Assembly (NCBI GenBank): GCA_963783085.1
Contig: CAWAMJ010000013.1
Location: forward strand, 26,715 to 90,714
DNA from: CAVYUC01 sp963783085
GTDB taxonomy: Bacteria; Bacteroidota; Bacteroidia; Bacteroidales; Prolixibacteraceae
Direction of reading: 5' to 3'
Length of the DNA: 64,000 nucleotides
This document shows positions 35,950 to 44,939 of the stretch, one piece after another. A program made the translations under genes and the position numbers. The notes under the pieces were generated by a model. It did no database searches. It was not told where the DNA came from and saw nothing but the letters and a program-made list of their open reading frames with translations. Each line of letters opens with the position of its first letter. Positions within the stretch are counted from its first letter, which is position 1.

Positions 35950-38488
35950 TCAATCTTCGGAAATTGGTTCAGGATAAGGAACATCGTAACCTTTTACGGC
36001 ATGCCAGATAATCCGGTTGAATACATCTTCGTCGATACGGTCCACATCATCCAGATCCTGTTCCATCGATTTTGTTAGCCCAATACAATTGTTTTTCATT
36101 CAAACTCTGCAATTTTGGATTTAGCTGATCTAACGGAATGTTATTGGGTAAAGCATTATAAGGCTTAAAATCGGTTTTTTTTGTGAAACAATCAGTCATG
36201 GGTACTGCGTTTAAATCCAATTGGTTCATGGGTGGAATTCCCAAAATATTTTCGATCGTACGCACCATATTAATTTGTGAATAGTAGGTGGAAACCACTT
36301 CTCCTCTTTTCGTGTACGGACTGATAACCAGCCCAACTGTCCGGTGGCCATCCACATGGTCGAGCCCTGCCTGCGGGTCGTCTTCAGTAACCAGAATACA
36401 GGTTTCTTTCCAGAATTTACTGTGTGAAATTGCTTCTACAATTTTACCCAGCGCCAGGTCATTATCTGCTACGGCAGCCTGTGGAGTTGGCATTCCCGGC
36501 CGCGTTCCCGATGTATGATCATTGGGCAGCAACATGATGGTAAAATTCGGGAAATTGCCGTTCTTTTCGAATTCTTCCAATTCTTTAATAAACTCTGCCG
36601 CCCGGTACTGATCGGAAACTTTATTGGGAAACCCGATGTAAGTCGGGCATAAGTACGGCTTTAACTGCTCCAGATTTTCTTTGGCCTGAATGGTTATTTG
36701 TCCGGTGTTATTTTTAAAGTCGTTGAATATGTCGGTAAAAGTGGCGTCGCGTGGTTCAATAACCGCATCCACAAATTCGCCGTAATCGCGAAATGTTAAT
36801 CCGTGTTTCAATACATTATCCCAGATAAAACCCGAGCTTGCATAAGCCAGTGCATCGTCGCCGTCATACGGATAACTGCGGGTAAAATCGCCAAAAAACT
36901 TTTCAATATAATCGGTAACATATGCTTCGTCAGTCCATTGGTGACCGTCGGCGCTAAGTACGCCGCTGCAATAAAAATTGTCGAGCAAAACATACTCTTC
37001 CGCTAATTTATGATGATTAGGTGTAACATTCCTGCCAAAATGCACCAGGCTGGTATCGCCGTTACCTTGCGGCAAGTCGCCAAATACCTGGTCGTACGTG
37101 CGGTTTTCTTTAATAATATATACCACATGTTTGAAAACCGAAGGCTGACCTGTGATCTGCGGTACCGGCACTTTCTTTTTCAGATTCCCTTTTGGGTTAT
37201 TTTCGGTCAGCTTTTTCACCAGCGAATTGTTTTCACGAACCACTTCCGTCATTTGTGACAGTTGCCGTTTGTCAGGAAGTGGAATAAAAGAAATTGTTCC
37301 CTGTAACTCGCGACTGTTGTAGGCTGTTCTGCCGGTTAAGCGGTTTCTTGAGCCAACACCTTTTGCATTGGCGACCATCAACAGGTTTGTTTCTTCATCC
37401 AAAACAACGGACGCCGGATACCAACCGGTTGGAATGCAGCCTGTCATCCGGGCTGGCTGATTAAGGTCAATTATACAAACAGCATTGTTGGTTCCGTTGG
37501 CAACATACAATGTTTTGCCGTCTACTGAAATATCGAGTGCATTTGGTCCGCTGCCAAAAGGAAGATCGTTTTCCAGGTGGACAGAAATTTCTTCTGTCAC
37601 TTCATCGGTTGCCGTATTAATTACCGAAATAACATCACTGTTGGCGCAGGCCACATACAAACGGCTTCCATCCGGGCTCAAAACCATTGCGCCTGGATGC
37701 AATCCCACTTCAACCGATTTCACCTGCCGCCCGGAAATTAAATCGACTACCGAAACGCTGCCGTTGTTTGCAATGCCGGTTTCGGGATCCACCAAAACCT
37801 GGCTTCCCGATGTATTGTAAGTCGGCTCTCCTTCTTTGGGTTGCCGCCCCCCCCAGTTGCTAACATATGCTTTTGAACCGGAACCAAGAACTACATCGTA
37901 TGGTGCAACACCCACGGGTATTTCTTCAACAGCGCCGCTTTCCAGATTTACCATACCAAGTGTGTTGTTCCGGCTCAGGGTCACAAAAATTTTATTTTGC
38001 TGATGGTTCAGCGTCAAGCCACCGGGTACGGCATCACCGCCGATTTCCGGCGCGGGCAACTGAATCGGACGTTCCCACCGCAACATCCGGCTGCTATCAA
38101 ACGACGCTACATGAATCAGGTTTTTTGCATCAGTAACAAAAACCTTTTTACCATCCGCAGAAAGGCAGATACCCGTAAACGAACATCCGTTTTTTGCGAG
38201 GTTCAGCGATTGCAAAATGGTTCGGTCTTCCATGCGGATTACATCTACCGAGCTCCTGTTTTTTACCAGCAGTAATTTTCTGTTGGGCGTTTGAACCAAA
38301 TCCACCGGCCGACCCGGAAAAACCACCTGTAATCCCGCCGGCCGCAACAATTGATTGGACGGAACCAAAAAACTTCCGTCTGGTTGTGGCCCAACCTGAA
38401 TGTTTTTACGATTGCTCTGTGCTTCAACATTTTGAAAAATGGAAATTACAAATACGAAAATCCAGACAAGCAAAATAGATTTATTCAT
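35950..38488 (-). CDS. YncE-like beta-propeller/phosphoesterase fusion, frameshifted near the C-terminus
   Basis: After a signal peptide (MNKSILLVWIFVFVISIFQNVEAQ region) comes a YVTN/YncE beta-propeller (about residues 60-420, with LSADGKKVFVTDA, VGLHPGAMVLSPDG and LDISVDGKTLYVANG). A phosphoesterase/alkaline-phosphatase-superfamily domain follows (HVVYIIKENRTYDQVFGD, SADGHQWTDEAYVTDY, LPNDHTSGTRPG). The uninterrupted frame stops at 36047 after NKIDGTGSG. Removing one T from the T4 run at 36070-36073 continues with SMEQDLDDVDRIDEDVFNRI and ends in EPISED at 35950, just before the next gene. This looks like a homopolymer error. The protein is probably periplasmic; its phosphoester substrate is unknown. 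Confidence 0.85.
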
Positions 38489-38895
38489 GATTTCAGTATA
38501 ATTTATTAAAAGGTGATGTTTTCATTATTTGGTTATTGTTTAACAACCGAAACTGTGGTCTGGAAGTAAATATACGGTGTATTCGGCAAATTCAAAAAAA
38601 TTCAGAAAGCGATTCGGAAAACCGGAATTGTAAGTTGACGAAAATTTTCGCTGGCAACGGTCTGGCAGGGATTGCAGCGGCAGCTTTCTGAAATGTTTTG
38701 TTGTGACGGCCGGTGTGCGGCGGCTGCCGGAGAAAGCCCGCTGCACGCCGTGCCGGAACAGCAAAATATGAGGAAACTACAGCGAAAAGCCCGGTCGCCA
38801 GCCAAATTCAAAAAAAAATAATTTTATGATGTAATGATATTGTAAGGCCTCCGTCTTACCTTTGAAACGAACAAAAACAGAAAGACGATAAGTAA
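38489..38895. other. Intergenic region with a GC-rich hairpin
   Basis: This 407-base gap between divergent genes has no gene. GCAGCGGCAGCTTTCT (38674-38689) pairs with AGAAAGCCCGCTGC (38731-38744) as two 7-bp helices separated by a 2-base bulge, enclosing a GC-rich 41-base loop with further CCGG self-complementarity. The stretch is much richer in G+C than its flanks. It may be a structured RNA or repeat relic. Confidence 0.4.
38857..38864 (+). promoter_or_regulatory. -7 box for the ECF sigma/anti-sigma operon
   Basis: TACCTTTG fully matches TAnnTTTG and lies 31 bases before the sigma gene start. Confidence 0.55.
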
Positions 38896-39438
38896 ATGGT
38901 TGCCAGGGATTTTAAAACAACAGTTCTACCGGTAAGCAAAAAACTGCTTCGCTTTGCAACTCATTTTTTGAAAGACGAAAACGAAGCGCACGACGTGGTT
39001 CAGGACGTGTTTCTGAAACTCTGGCAAAAACGTGAAACGCTGGACGAAGTTGAAAATATTGAGGCGTTTGCAATGCGAATGACGCGCAACCGCTGCCTCG
39101 ATATCATCAGGGCGAACCGGACCGTGCCGATTGACGCGGAAACAGACCGTAAAATGAGGGAAGAATCGGTTGATGTTCATTCGCAGGTTGAGCTGGGCGA
39201 AACTGCAAAACAAATAAAAAGACTGATTGCCGAACTGCCCGATTTGCAACGGACGGTAATGCAACTAAGAGATATCGAACAACTGGAATATGAAGAAATA
39301 GCGGAGCGGACCGAACTGAAGGTGAATGCAATCAGGGTAAACCTTTCGCGGGCCCGCAAAAAAGTACGCGATGAATTAATAAAGTTAAATTCAGATGAAA
39401 ACGAAAGAAGTAAAAGATTTACTGCAACTCTATTTTGA
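38896..39438 (+). CDS. ECF-family RNA polymerase sigma factor
   Basis: A 180-residue sigma factor with region 2 (FATHFLKDENEAHDVVQDVFLKLW, FAMRMTRNRCLDIIR) and region 4 (YEEIAERTELKVNAIRVNLSRARKKVRDEL). Its C-terminus overlaps the next gene by 44 bases, which suggests translational coupling and tight stoichiometry with a downstream membrane protein. A full -7 box lies just upstream. DUF4252-linked ECF sigma factors are a recurring Bacteroidota theme. The stimulus is unknown. Confidence 0.9.
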   Translation: MVARDFKTTVLPVSKKLLRFATHFLKDENEAHDVVQDVFLKLWQKRETLDEVENIEAFAMRMTRNRCLDIIRANRTVPIDAETDRKMREESVDVHSQVELGETAKQIKRLIAELPDLQRTVMQLRDIEQLEYEEIAERTELKVNAIRVNLSRARKKVRDELIKLNSDENERSKRFTATLF

Positions 39439-39934
39439 GGGGGAAACTTCGCTGGAAGACGAAAAAAGGCTGGAGGAATATTTCCGGTCGGGCGAAGTGG
39501 CGGACGAGTTGAAGGAATATAACGGATTTTTCGCGGGAATTTCGGAACTGGCGGAAGTTGCCGGAGAAGCCACCATCGAAGAAGACGTGATGGATTATAT
39601 TCTGGAAAATGAAAACCGGGAAAAATCAAAATACCGGCAGATGTGGCTAATGGTAACCGGAATTGCAGCATCGGTAATAATTATACTCGGAGGGATTTTA
39701 TTTTACGAACAACAGCAAAAATCGTTTGAAGATTCATTTGACAGTCCGGAAGCGGCTTATGCCTGCGCCACACAAACCCTAAAATTTGTTTCTTCGAAAT
39801 ACAACAAGGGATTGGCAGAACTGTCGAATTTCAACAAACTGGAAACTGCCACCGAGCCTTTGGAAAAAGGAATTAAACCTGTAAACGATGCGTTCGAAAA
39901 GGTGCAAATTCTGGATAGTGAGCAGGCGCAGTGA
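39395..39934 (+). CDS. Putative anti-sigma factor, single-span membrane protein
   Basis: The 179-residue protein has a cytosolic N-terminal part with LQLYFEGETSLEDEKRLEEYF, a pattern common at the start of Bacteroidota anti-sigma proteins that bind ECF sigma factors. A membrane segment lies at about residues 86-106 and a periplasmic helical tail follows. It overlaps the sigma gene by 44 bases. Its last residues (SEQAQ) and stop codon lie in a 13-base tandem repeat, so the natural C-terminus may have been altered. Confidence 0.7.
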   Translation: MKTKEVKDLLQLYFEGETSLEDEKRLEEYFRSGEVADELKEYNGFFAGISELAEVAGEATIEEDVMDYILENENREKSKYRQMWLMVTGIAASVIIILGGILFYEQQQKSFEDSFDSPEAAYACATQTLKFVSSKYNKGLAELSNFNKLETATEPLEKGIKPVNDAFEKVQILDSEQAQ

Positions 39935-39962
39935 GGAGTGAACAGTCGCAGTGAACAGTCGC
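39917..39962. repeat. Short tandem repeat at the anti-sigma gene 3' end
   Basis: AGTGAACAGTCGC is repeated twice exactly (39937-39949, 39950-39962). A diverged copy AGTGAGCAGGCGC lies at 39917-39929 and a partial unit at 39930-39936. The array begins inside the coding sequence and provides its stop codon. Confidence 0.7.
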
Positions 39963-40173
39963 AGTCACAGTGAGTAGTAGTCAGGTTGTAGGGTTGCGAT
40001 GTACCGCGCATGAACGAATGGAACAAAATATAAATAAAATGAGACGCAAAATACCGCGTCTCTGCCAATTAAATAAAAACGTAAAAATAAAAAACCATGA
40101 AACGAGACAATCCTGCAACCAATTAATGTTTGATTACAGTTTTTAAAGCGATTGATATTGAAAACAAAAAAAA

Positions 40174-40701
40174 ATGAAAAATACATTGAAAATGAAACGA
40201 TTAATTTTAATTCTTGCAGTTGTGCTGCCGATGGCAGCGCTTGCACAAAAAACACCGGTTGACAAATTATTTGAAAAATATGCCAACCAGAAAGGATTTA
40301 CCACAGTGAACATTTCCGGAAAATTGCTCAGTTTTGCCGGCAATGTGGATACCGGAGATAAAAACACCAGCGAAATGTTGTCGAAACTGAATGGAATCCG
40401 GATTCTGTCGGTTGAAGACGACAACCTGAACAAATCGGTTGATTTTTATGCTGAGCTGGAAAAAGACGGATTTTTCAAAAACAACGACTATGAAGTTTTA
40501 ATGGAAGTAACCGAAGATAATGAAGTGGTGCGGTTTTTAGCCAAAGACGGTGGAAACGGAAAATTCTCTGATTTACTGTTGGTTGTTGGCGGAGACGATA
40601 ATACGCTGATCAGCATCAACGGAATAATTGATCCGGCTAACATCAGTAAAATCACAAAATCATTGGATATTGATCTCGGCGATATCAATGTGGATAAATA
40701 A
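40174..40701 (+). CDS. DUF4252 domain-containing exported protein
   Basis: A signal peptide (MKRLILILAVVLPMAALAQ region) is followed by about 150 residues opening TPVDKLFEKYANQKGFTTVNISGKLLSFAG, which match the DUF4252 family. Members are small periplasmic or lipid-anchored proteins usually found beside ECF sigma/anti-sigma genes, as here. Either ATG at 40174 or 40192 could be the start. Function is unknown; it may be a target of the sigma factor or a signalling partner. A strong terminator closes the operon. Confidence 0.8.
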   Translation: MKNTLKMKRLILILAVVLPMAALAQKTPVDKLFEKYANQKGFTTVNISGKLLSFAGNVDTGDKNTSEMLSKLNGIRILSVEDDNLNKSVDFYAELEKDGFFKNNDYEVLMEVTEDNEVVRFLAKDGGNGKFSDLLLVVGGDDNTLISINGIIDPANISKITKSLDIDLGDINVDK

Positions 40702-40720
40702 AAACTGACGATACGTTAAC

Positions 40721-40748
40721 AAATCCGGGTGCTGCCCGGATTTTTTTT
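40721..40748 (+). terminator. Terminator of the ECF/DUF4252 operon
   Basis: AAATCCGGG (40721-40729) pairs with CCCGGATTT (40735-40743), 5-base loop, within a run of eight T residues. Confidence 0.9.
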
Positions 40749-40805
40749 GCCCAAAGCAACCGTTTTCCAACTATTTTGTACTTTTAATTTCCAAACAATT
40801 AGAAC

Positions 40806-41564
40806 ATGGAAACATACCCGCAATTTGGGAAGCAGCAATTTATGCCCGGCGTTGGCAAATTTATCGACCTGGAGAAATATAAACTGGGCATCAGGCGCGA
40901 AAAGGAAGGTTGGTATCTCGTGGTTTTGGATGAACAAACCGAAGCAAATGACGAAGAAATTCAAAAAGGTGAATATTTTCAAACCGGAAAATCGAATTCG
41001 CTGGTTATTTTGCCTTCTGTACCTGCAAAACCACTGGTATTTAAAGGAAATAAATTATTTGTTACGCCCAGGCAAAAACTGACTTTCTTTTTAAAAATCC
41101 CGCTCAATCTTCAAGTTTATTTTTCGAAATACCTGCCCGAAAACCTGTTGAAGGAAATTTCCATAACCCGGCTTTCAGACACGTGGTTTGGCGCACCAGA
41201 CAGCGGAGAACCGGCTTTTGCACTGGAAAGCAACTTCTATCTGAATATGGGGAAAATGGAAACATCGGCATTGGAAGCTATTTGCCCGGTGACCATATTC
41301 AACAATTCACCCGGGATACTTGAGGTTGAGCGGTTTGTTATCCGAACCGATAACCTGACCCTGTATAAAAACGAAAAAATCATTACCAGTATCGTGGAAA
41401 TCGAGTACAAAGGAAAAGACATCATCAGTTCGGCAGAATACCGCCATTCAAAACTATTTCACGGCGAAAAACCGGAAGTATTAGGAAAACCAAGAAATGC
41501 ATCGGGCAGAAGCCTGCTGAAGATGAACTTTCATTTTATAAAAAACATTTACAAATCGGAATAA
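40806..41564 (+). CDS. DUF432 domain-containing protein
   Basis: A soluble 252-residue protein with no signal peptide or membrane segment, rich in predicted beta strands (LGIRREKEGWYLVVLDEQ, NSLVILPSVPAKPLVFKG, ISITRLSDTWFGAPDSGE). It resembles DUF432, a family of unknown function that sits next to MscS channel genes in archaea and bacteria. Its TAA stop overlaps the ATG of the following MscS gene by one base, so the two are translationally coupled. A cytosolic partner or regulator of the channel is the simplest reading. Confidence 0.7.
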   Translation: METYPQFGKQQFMPGVGKFIDLEKYKLGIRREKEGWYLVVLDEQTEANDEEIQKGEYFQTGKSNSLVILPSVPAKPLVFKGNKLFVTPRQKLTFFLKIPLNLQVYFSKYLPENLLKEISITRLSDTWFGAPDSGEPAFALESNFYLNMGKMETSALEAICPVTIFNNSPGILEVERFVIRTDNLTLYKNEKIITSIVEIEYKGKDIISSAEYRHSKLFHGEKPEVLGKPRNASGRSLLKMNFHFIKNIYKSE

Positions 41565-42418
41565 TGGAATTTGATTGGTCAAAATATTTCAGCGCTCAAA
41601 ACCTGGAAACATTTCTCAGGATTTTAGTGATTCTCGTGGTCGGGTTAATTATTATTTACACGCTGGCCTGGATCTTTCGCAAATTTTTACCTGCCAAATG
41701 GTCGAAACAGCGTAAAATGATTATTAACCGGGGAATACTATATTCCGGTTTCATCATTCTTCTGTTCATCATTATTTCGGAATTGAGCATTGATTTGGCC
41801 CCCATTTTCGGTGCAGCCGGAGTTATTGGCATTGTAGTGGGAATTGCATCGCAAACCAGCATCGGGAATATTATCAGCGGTTTTTTCCTGGTTTCCGAGA
41901 AATCGTTCGAAATTGGCGATGTTATCCGAATCGGCGATAAATCGGGGGTAGTTTACGGCATTGATTTGCTTTCGATAAAAGTAAAAACGTTCGATAACCT
42001 GCTTATCCGGATTCCCAATCAAACGGTTATCAGTTCCGAACTGACCAATATCACCCGTTTTCCAATCCGCCGCCTTGATTTTGATGTAAGTGTAGCCTAC
42101 AAGGAGGACCTCGAAAAAGTAAGGATCATTCTGGAAAGAATCGCAAAAAATAACCCACTCTGCCTGGAAGAACCAGCGCCATTAGTTATTTTTAAAAATT
42201 TTGGCGACAGTGGAATTAATATTCTTCTGGGAGTTTGGTTTGAAAAAACGAATTACCTGAAAGTGAAAAACTCTGTGTTTCAGGAAATCAAAAAGGCATT
42301 TGATGAAGAGGGAATTGAAATACCTTTCCCGCACGTAACGCTTTACACAGGCGCTGAAACAAAACCTTTTCCGGTAATAACTGACGGTTCGAAAAAACAG
42401 GAACGGAAAAAGGAATAG
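41564..42418 (+). CDS. Small MscS-family mechanosensitive channel
   Basis: The 284-residue protein has three membrane segments (about residues 17-38, 55-74 and 84-108). The pore-lining region is AAGVIGIVVGIASQTSIGNIISGFFLV. The beta domain follows (SFEIGDVIRIGDKSGVVYGIDLLSIKVKTFDNLLIRIPN) and then a C-terminal alpha/beta vestibule ending EEGIEIPFPHVTLY. This is the classic short MscS layout, unlike the longer channel at 16785-18104. It is coupled to the DUF432 gene upstream and closed by a long hairpin. Confidence 0.93.
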   Translation: MEFDWSKYFSAQNLETFLRILVILVVGLIIIYTLAWIFRKFLPAKWSKQRKMIINRGILYSGFIILLFIIISELSIDLAPIFGAAGVIGIVVGIASQTSIGNIISGFFLVSEKSFEIGDVIRIGDKSGVVYGIDLLSIKVKTFDNLLIRIPNQTVISSELTNITRFPIRRLDFDVSVAYKEDLEKVRIILERIAKNNPLCLEEPAPLVIFKNFGDSGINILLGVWFEKTNYLKVKNSVFQEIKKAFDEEGIEIPFPHVTLYTGAETKPFPVITDGSKKQERKKE

Positions 42419-42436
42419 CAACGGAAAAAACGAAGA

Positions 42437-42476
42437 AAAAAATGAGGCTGTCCAAAACTGGACAGCCTCATTTTTT
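42437..42476. terminator. Bidirectional terminator between MscS and M3 peptidase genes
   Basis: A 17-bp perfect stem, AAAAAATGAGGCTGTCC (42437-42453) with GGACAGCCTCATTTTTT (42460-42476), lies between convergent genes. Confidence 0.9.
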
Positions 42477-44599
42477 CAGTTAAGCCCGCGTTTGGCAAGC
42501 AGCGGCTCAATTGACGGCGCTTTGCCCCTGAACTTCAGGTAAACATCCATTCCTTCGCCGGAACCAGATTTGGCAAGTAGTTCCCGGAATTTCGCCGCAG
42601 TTTCCTTATCGAAAAGATTGCCTGTTTCCTTAAATGCATTAAATGCATCTGTATCAAGCACTGCCGCCCAAATGTAAACGTAGTATCCGGCAGAATATCC
42701 CCCGCTGAAAATATGGGAGAAATAGGTACTGCGGTAACGAGGAATAAATTCAGGAATCAAACCAACTTTATCCATTGCATCTTTCTCAAACTGCCGAATA
42801 TCGGTTATGTCCGGATTTTTTGCCGTGTGGTAATCCATATCGAGCAGGGCAGCTGCCACATATTCACCGGTAATAAACCCCTGGTTAAACGTTCCGCTTT
42901 TCACCAGTTTCCGGATCAGTTCTTCCGGAATTGGTTCGCCCGTTTCATAGTGAGTGGCATAAACTTTCATCACTTCCGGTTCGGCTGCCCAGTTTTCCAT
43001 AATTTGCGAGGGAAGTTCAACAAAATCGCGTGGCACGCTTCCGGCTGTCCGATCATACGGCCCGTCGGTAAACAATCCGTGAAGTGCATGACCAAATTCA
43101 TGAAATAACGTGGTAACCTCATCGAAACTCAGCAGCGCCGGAGTATTGCCGGCCGGGCGGGTAAAATTCATTACAATAGTTCCGATCCGGGAAATCCGTT
43201 TGCCGTTGCGGTACGAGGCGCTGCGAAATCCGGTTGACCACGCTCCCACCCGTTTCCCGTCGCGCGGATGAAAATCCATGTACAACACGCCAAGGTGCGA
43301 ACCACCGGCTTCCTGAACTTCAAAAGCTTCAACTTCTTCATTGTATACCGGCAGATCATCGCGTGGTATGAATTTTATTCCGTACAGGTTTTCAGCCACG
43401 TAAAAAATTCCTTTCTTGGCATTTTCGAGGCTGAAATAGGGTTTTACTTCCGCTTCATCGAGGTTAAATTTTTGCTTGCGCAACTTTTCATTGTAATACC
43501 ACCAGTCCCACGATTGCAGTTTAAATTTAGCGCCTTTCTTGTCAGCAATTGCCTGCATTTCTTTCACATCCTGCCTTGCCACATTTAGGGCCGGTTTCCA
43601 AAGTTTCAAAAGAAAATCATAGACTGCTTCCGGTGTTTTAGCCATATTTATGTCGATAATGTATTCGGCATGATTTTTAAAACCCAGTAATTTAGCCCGT
43701 TCATCGCGTAATTTCACTATTTTTTTGATGATTTCCTTGTTGTCGAATTCATTGTCATTGTCGCCGCGCATGAAATATCCGCGGTACAATTTTTCGCGCA
43801 AATCACGATTGTCAGCATATTGTAAGAACGGAATCATGCTAGGTTTTGCGAGCGTAAATACCCACTTTCCATCGTCGCCAAACTTTTGGGCATCGGCTGC
43901 CGCGCGTGCAATTACATCGTTGGGCAAACCCGACAGGTCTTCTTTTTTATCTACCACCAACCTGAAATTTTTGTTTGTTTCAGCCAGCAGGTTTTCGCCA
44001 AATTGCAGGCTCAGTTTCGAAAGTTCTTCATTTAATGCTTTCAGTTTATCCTGATTTTCTTTTGAAAGGTTGGCTCCGTTCCGCACAAAATCCCGGTAAT
44101 ATTTTTCGGTAACACGCAGTTGTTCTGCATCAAGCCCCAGATTATTCCGGTTGTCGTAAACGGCCTTCACCTTTTTGAACAATTCCGGATTCATGGAAAT
44201 GTTATCACGGTGCCTGGTCAGCATTGGAGTGACTTCGCGATCAATTTTCTGCATTTTGTCATTTGTATTTGCCGAAGTCAGCGGCGAAAAAACTCCGCTT
44301 ACCTTATCCAGCAGCGCACCCGATTTATCCAGGGCAAGAATTGTATTTTCAAATGTCTGCCCATCCTGATTGGCAACAATTTGGTCAATCTCTGCTTCCT
44401 GTTGCTGAATACCTTCCTCAAAGGCCGGAAGGTAATGTTCTTCCTTTATTTCATTAAAAGGGGGAACTCCAAAAGGCGTTGTCCATTCCTTAAAAAACGG
44501 GTTTTGCATATTTTCAGTTGTTGCTTTTTTTTGATTTTGGCATGAAAAGAAAGTCATTCCAAAAACAAGATTTAAAATCAAAAGTTTTCTCATTTTCAA
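42476..44599 (-). CDS. M3-family metallopeptidase (peptidyl-dipeptidase Dcp-like), lipoprotein
   Basis: The zinc site His500-Glu501-x-x-His504 lies in LFHEFGHALHGLF, the hallmark of M3 thimet oligopeptidase/Dcp enzymes. Further family motifs are FHPRDGKRVGAW and RYRSTYFSHIFSGGYSAGYYVY near the end. An N-terminal lipobox (MTFFSC at about residues 15-20) indicates a lipid-anchored periplasmic protein that trims short peptides. Length of about 707 residues fits. ATGs at 44599 and 44593 are both possible. It is transcribed alone. Confidence 0.93.
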   Translation of the reverse strand: MKMRKLLILNLVFGMTFFSCQNQKKATTENMQNPFFKEWTTPFGVPPFNEIKEEHYLPAFEEGIQQQEAEIDQIVANQDGQTFENTILALDKSGALLDKVSGVFSPLTSANTNDKMQKIDREVTPMLTRHRDNISMNPELFKKVKAVYDNRNNLGLDAEQLRVTEKYYRDFVRNGANLSKENQDKLKALNEELSKLSLQFGENLLAETNKNFRLVVDKKEDLSGLPNDVIARAAADAQKFGDDGKWVFTLAKPSMIPFLQYADNRDLREKLYRGYFMRGDNDNEFDNKEIIKKIVKLRDERAKLLGFKNHAEYIIDINMAKTPEAVYDFLLKLWKPALNVARQDVKEMQAIADKKGAKFKLQSWDWWYYNEKLRKQKFNLDEAEVKPYFSLENAKKGIFYVAENLYGIKFIPRDDLPVYNEEVEAFEVQEAGGSHLGVLYMDFHPRDGKRVGAWSTGFRSASYRNGKRISRIGTIVMNFTRPAGNTPALLSFDEVTTLFHEFGHALHGLFTDGPYDRTAGSVPRDFVELPSQIMENWAAEPEVMKVYATHYETGEPIPEELIRKLVKSGTFNQGFITGEYVAAALLDMDYHTAKNPDITDIRQFEKDAMDKVGLIPEFIPRYRSTYFSHIFSGGYSAGYYVYIWAAVLDTDAFNAFKETGNLFDKETAAKFRELLAKSGSGEGMDVYLKFRGKAPSIEPLLAKRGLN

Positions 44600-44653
44600 T
44601 ATGGTTTTTTTTACTTTGAATTTTGGGCCGTAATATATCGATTTTAAAATTAT

Positions 44654-44825
44654 TTCTACTTTGACAGATTAAATGAGAAAGCGATTTTTCTGATTTTTTA
44701 CCCCAGCACCAAGGGGAGAAATCAGAAAAATCCCCGCCTGCAGTCGGGCAGGTATAAGGTTCCCCTTGGGGTCTAGGGTAAAACGCATGGATTTTTCGAT
44801 TTTGGATAAATGTGTCAAAGTAGAA
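44654..44825. mobile_element. MITE-like element with long imperfect terminal inverted repeats
   Basis: The 172-bp non-coding segment is bounded by perfect 13-bp inverted repeats, TTCTACTTTGACA (44654-44666) and TGTCAAAGTAGAA (44813-44825). Similarity between the arms continues imperfectly inward for about 60 bases, including CCAAGGGGA (44709-44717) against TCCCCTTGG (44761-44769). A central GCCTGC/GGCAGG hairpin lies between the arms. No transposase is encoded and no clear target duplication was seen. A non-autonomous miniature element is the best fit. Confidence 0.55.
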
Positions 44826-44909
44826 TTACTGATAAATGATATTTTTTCAGGCATTAAAAATACTGAAGATTGTTGCCAGCCGAAGGTAAGGATCAACCTC
44901 AAATTTTTA

Positions 44910-44917
44910 TACTTTTG
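44910..44917 (+). promoter_or_regulatory. -7 box for the enolase-superfamily gene
   Basis: TACTTTTG matches TAnnTTTG. The predicted start of transcription lies after the ATG at 44919, so translation must begin at the next ATG, 44940. Confidence 0.55.
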
Positions 44918-44939
44918 AATGAAACTAAATCTAATTATC

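Noticed and set aside
39395..39438. Frameshift between the ECF sigma and anti-sigma genes
   Set aside because: The 44-base overlap is compatible with normal coupled genes. Both proteins look complete.
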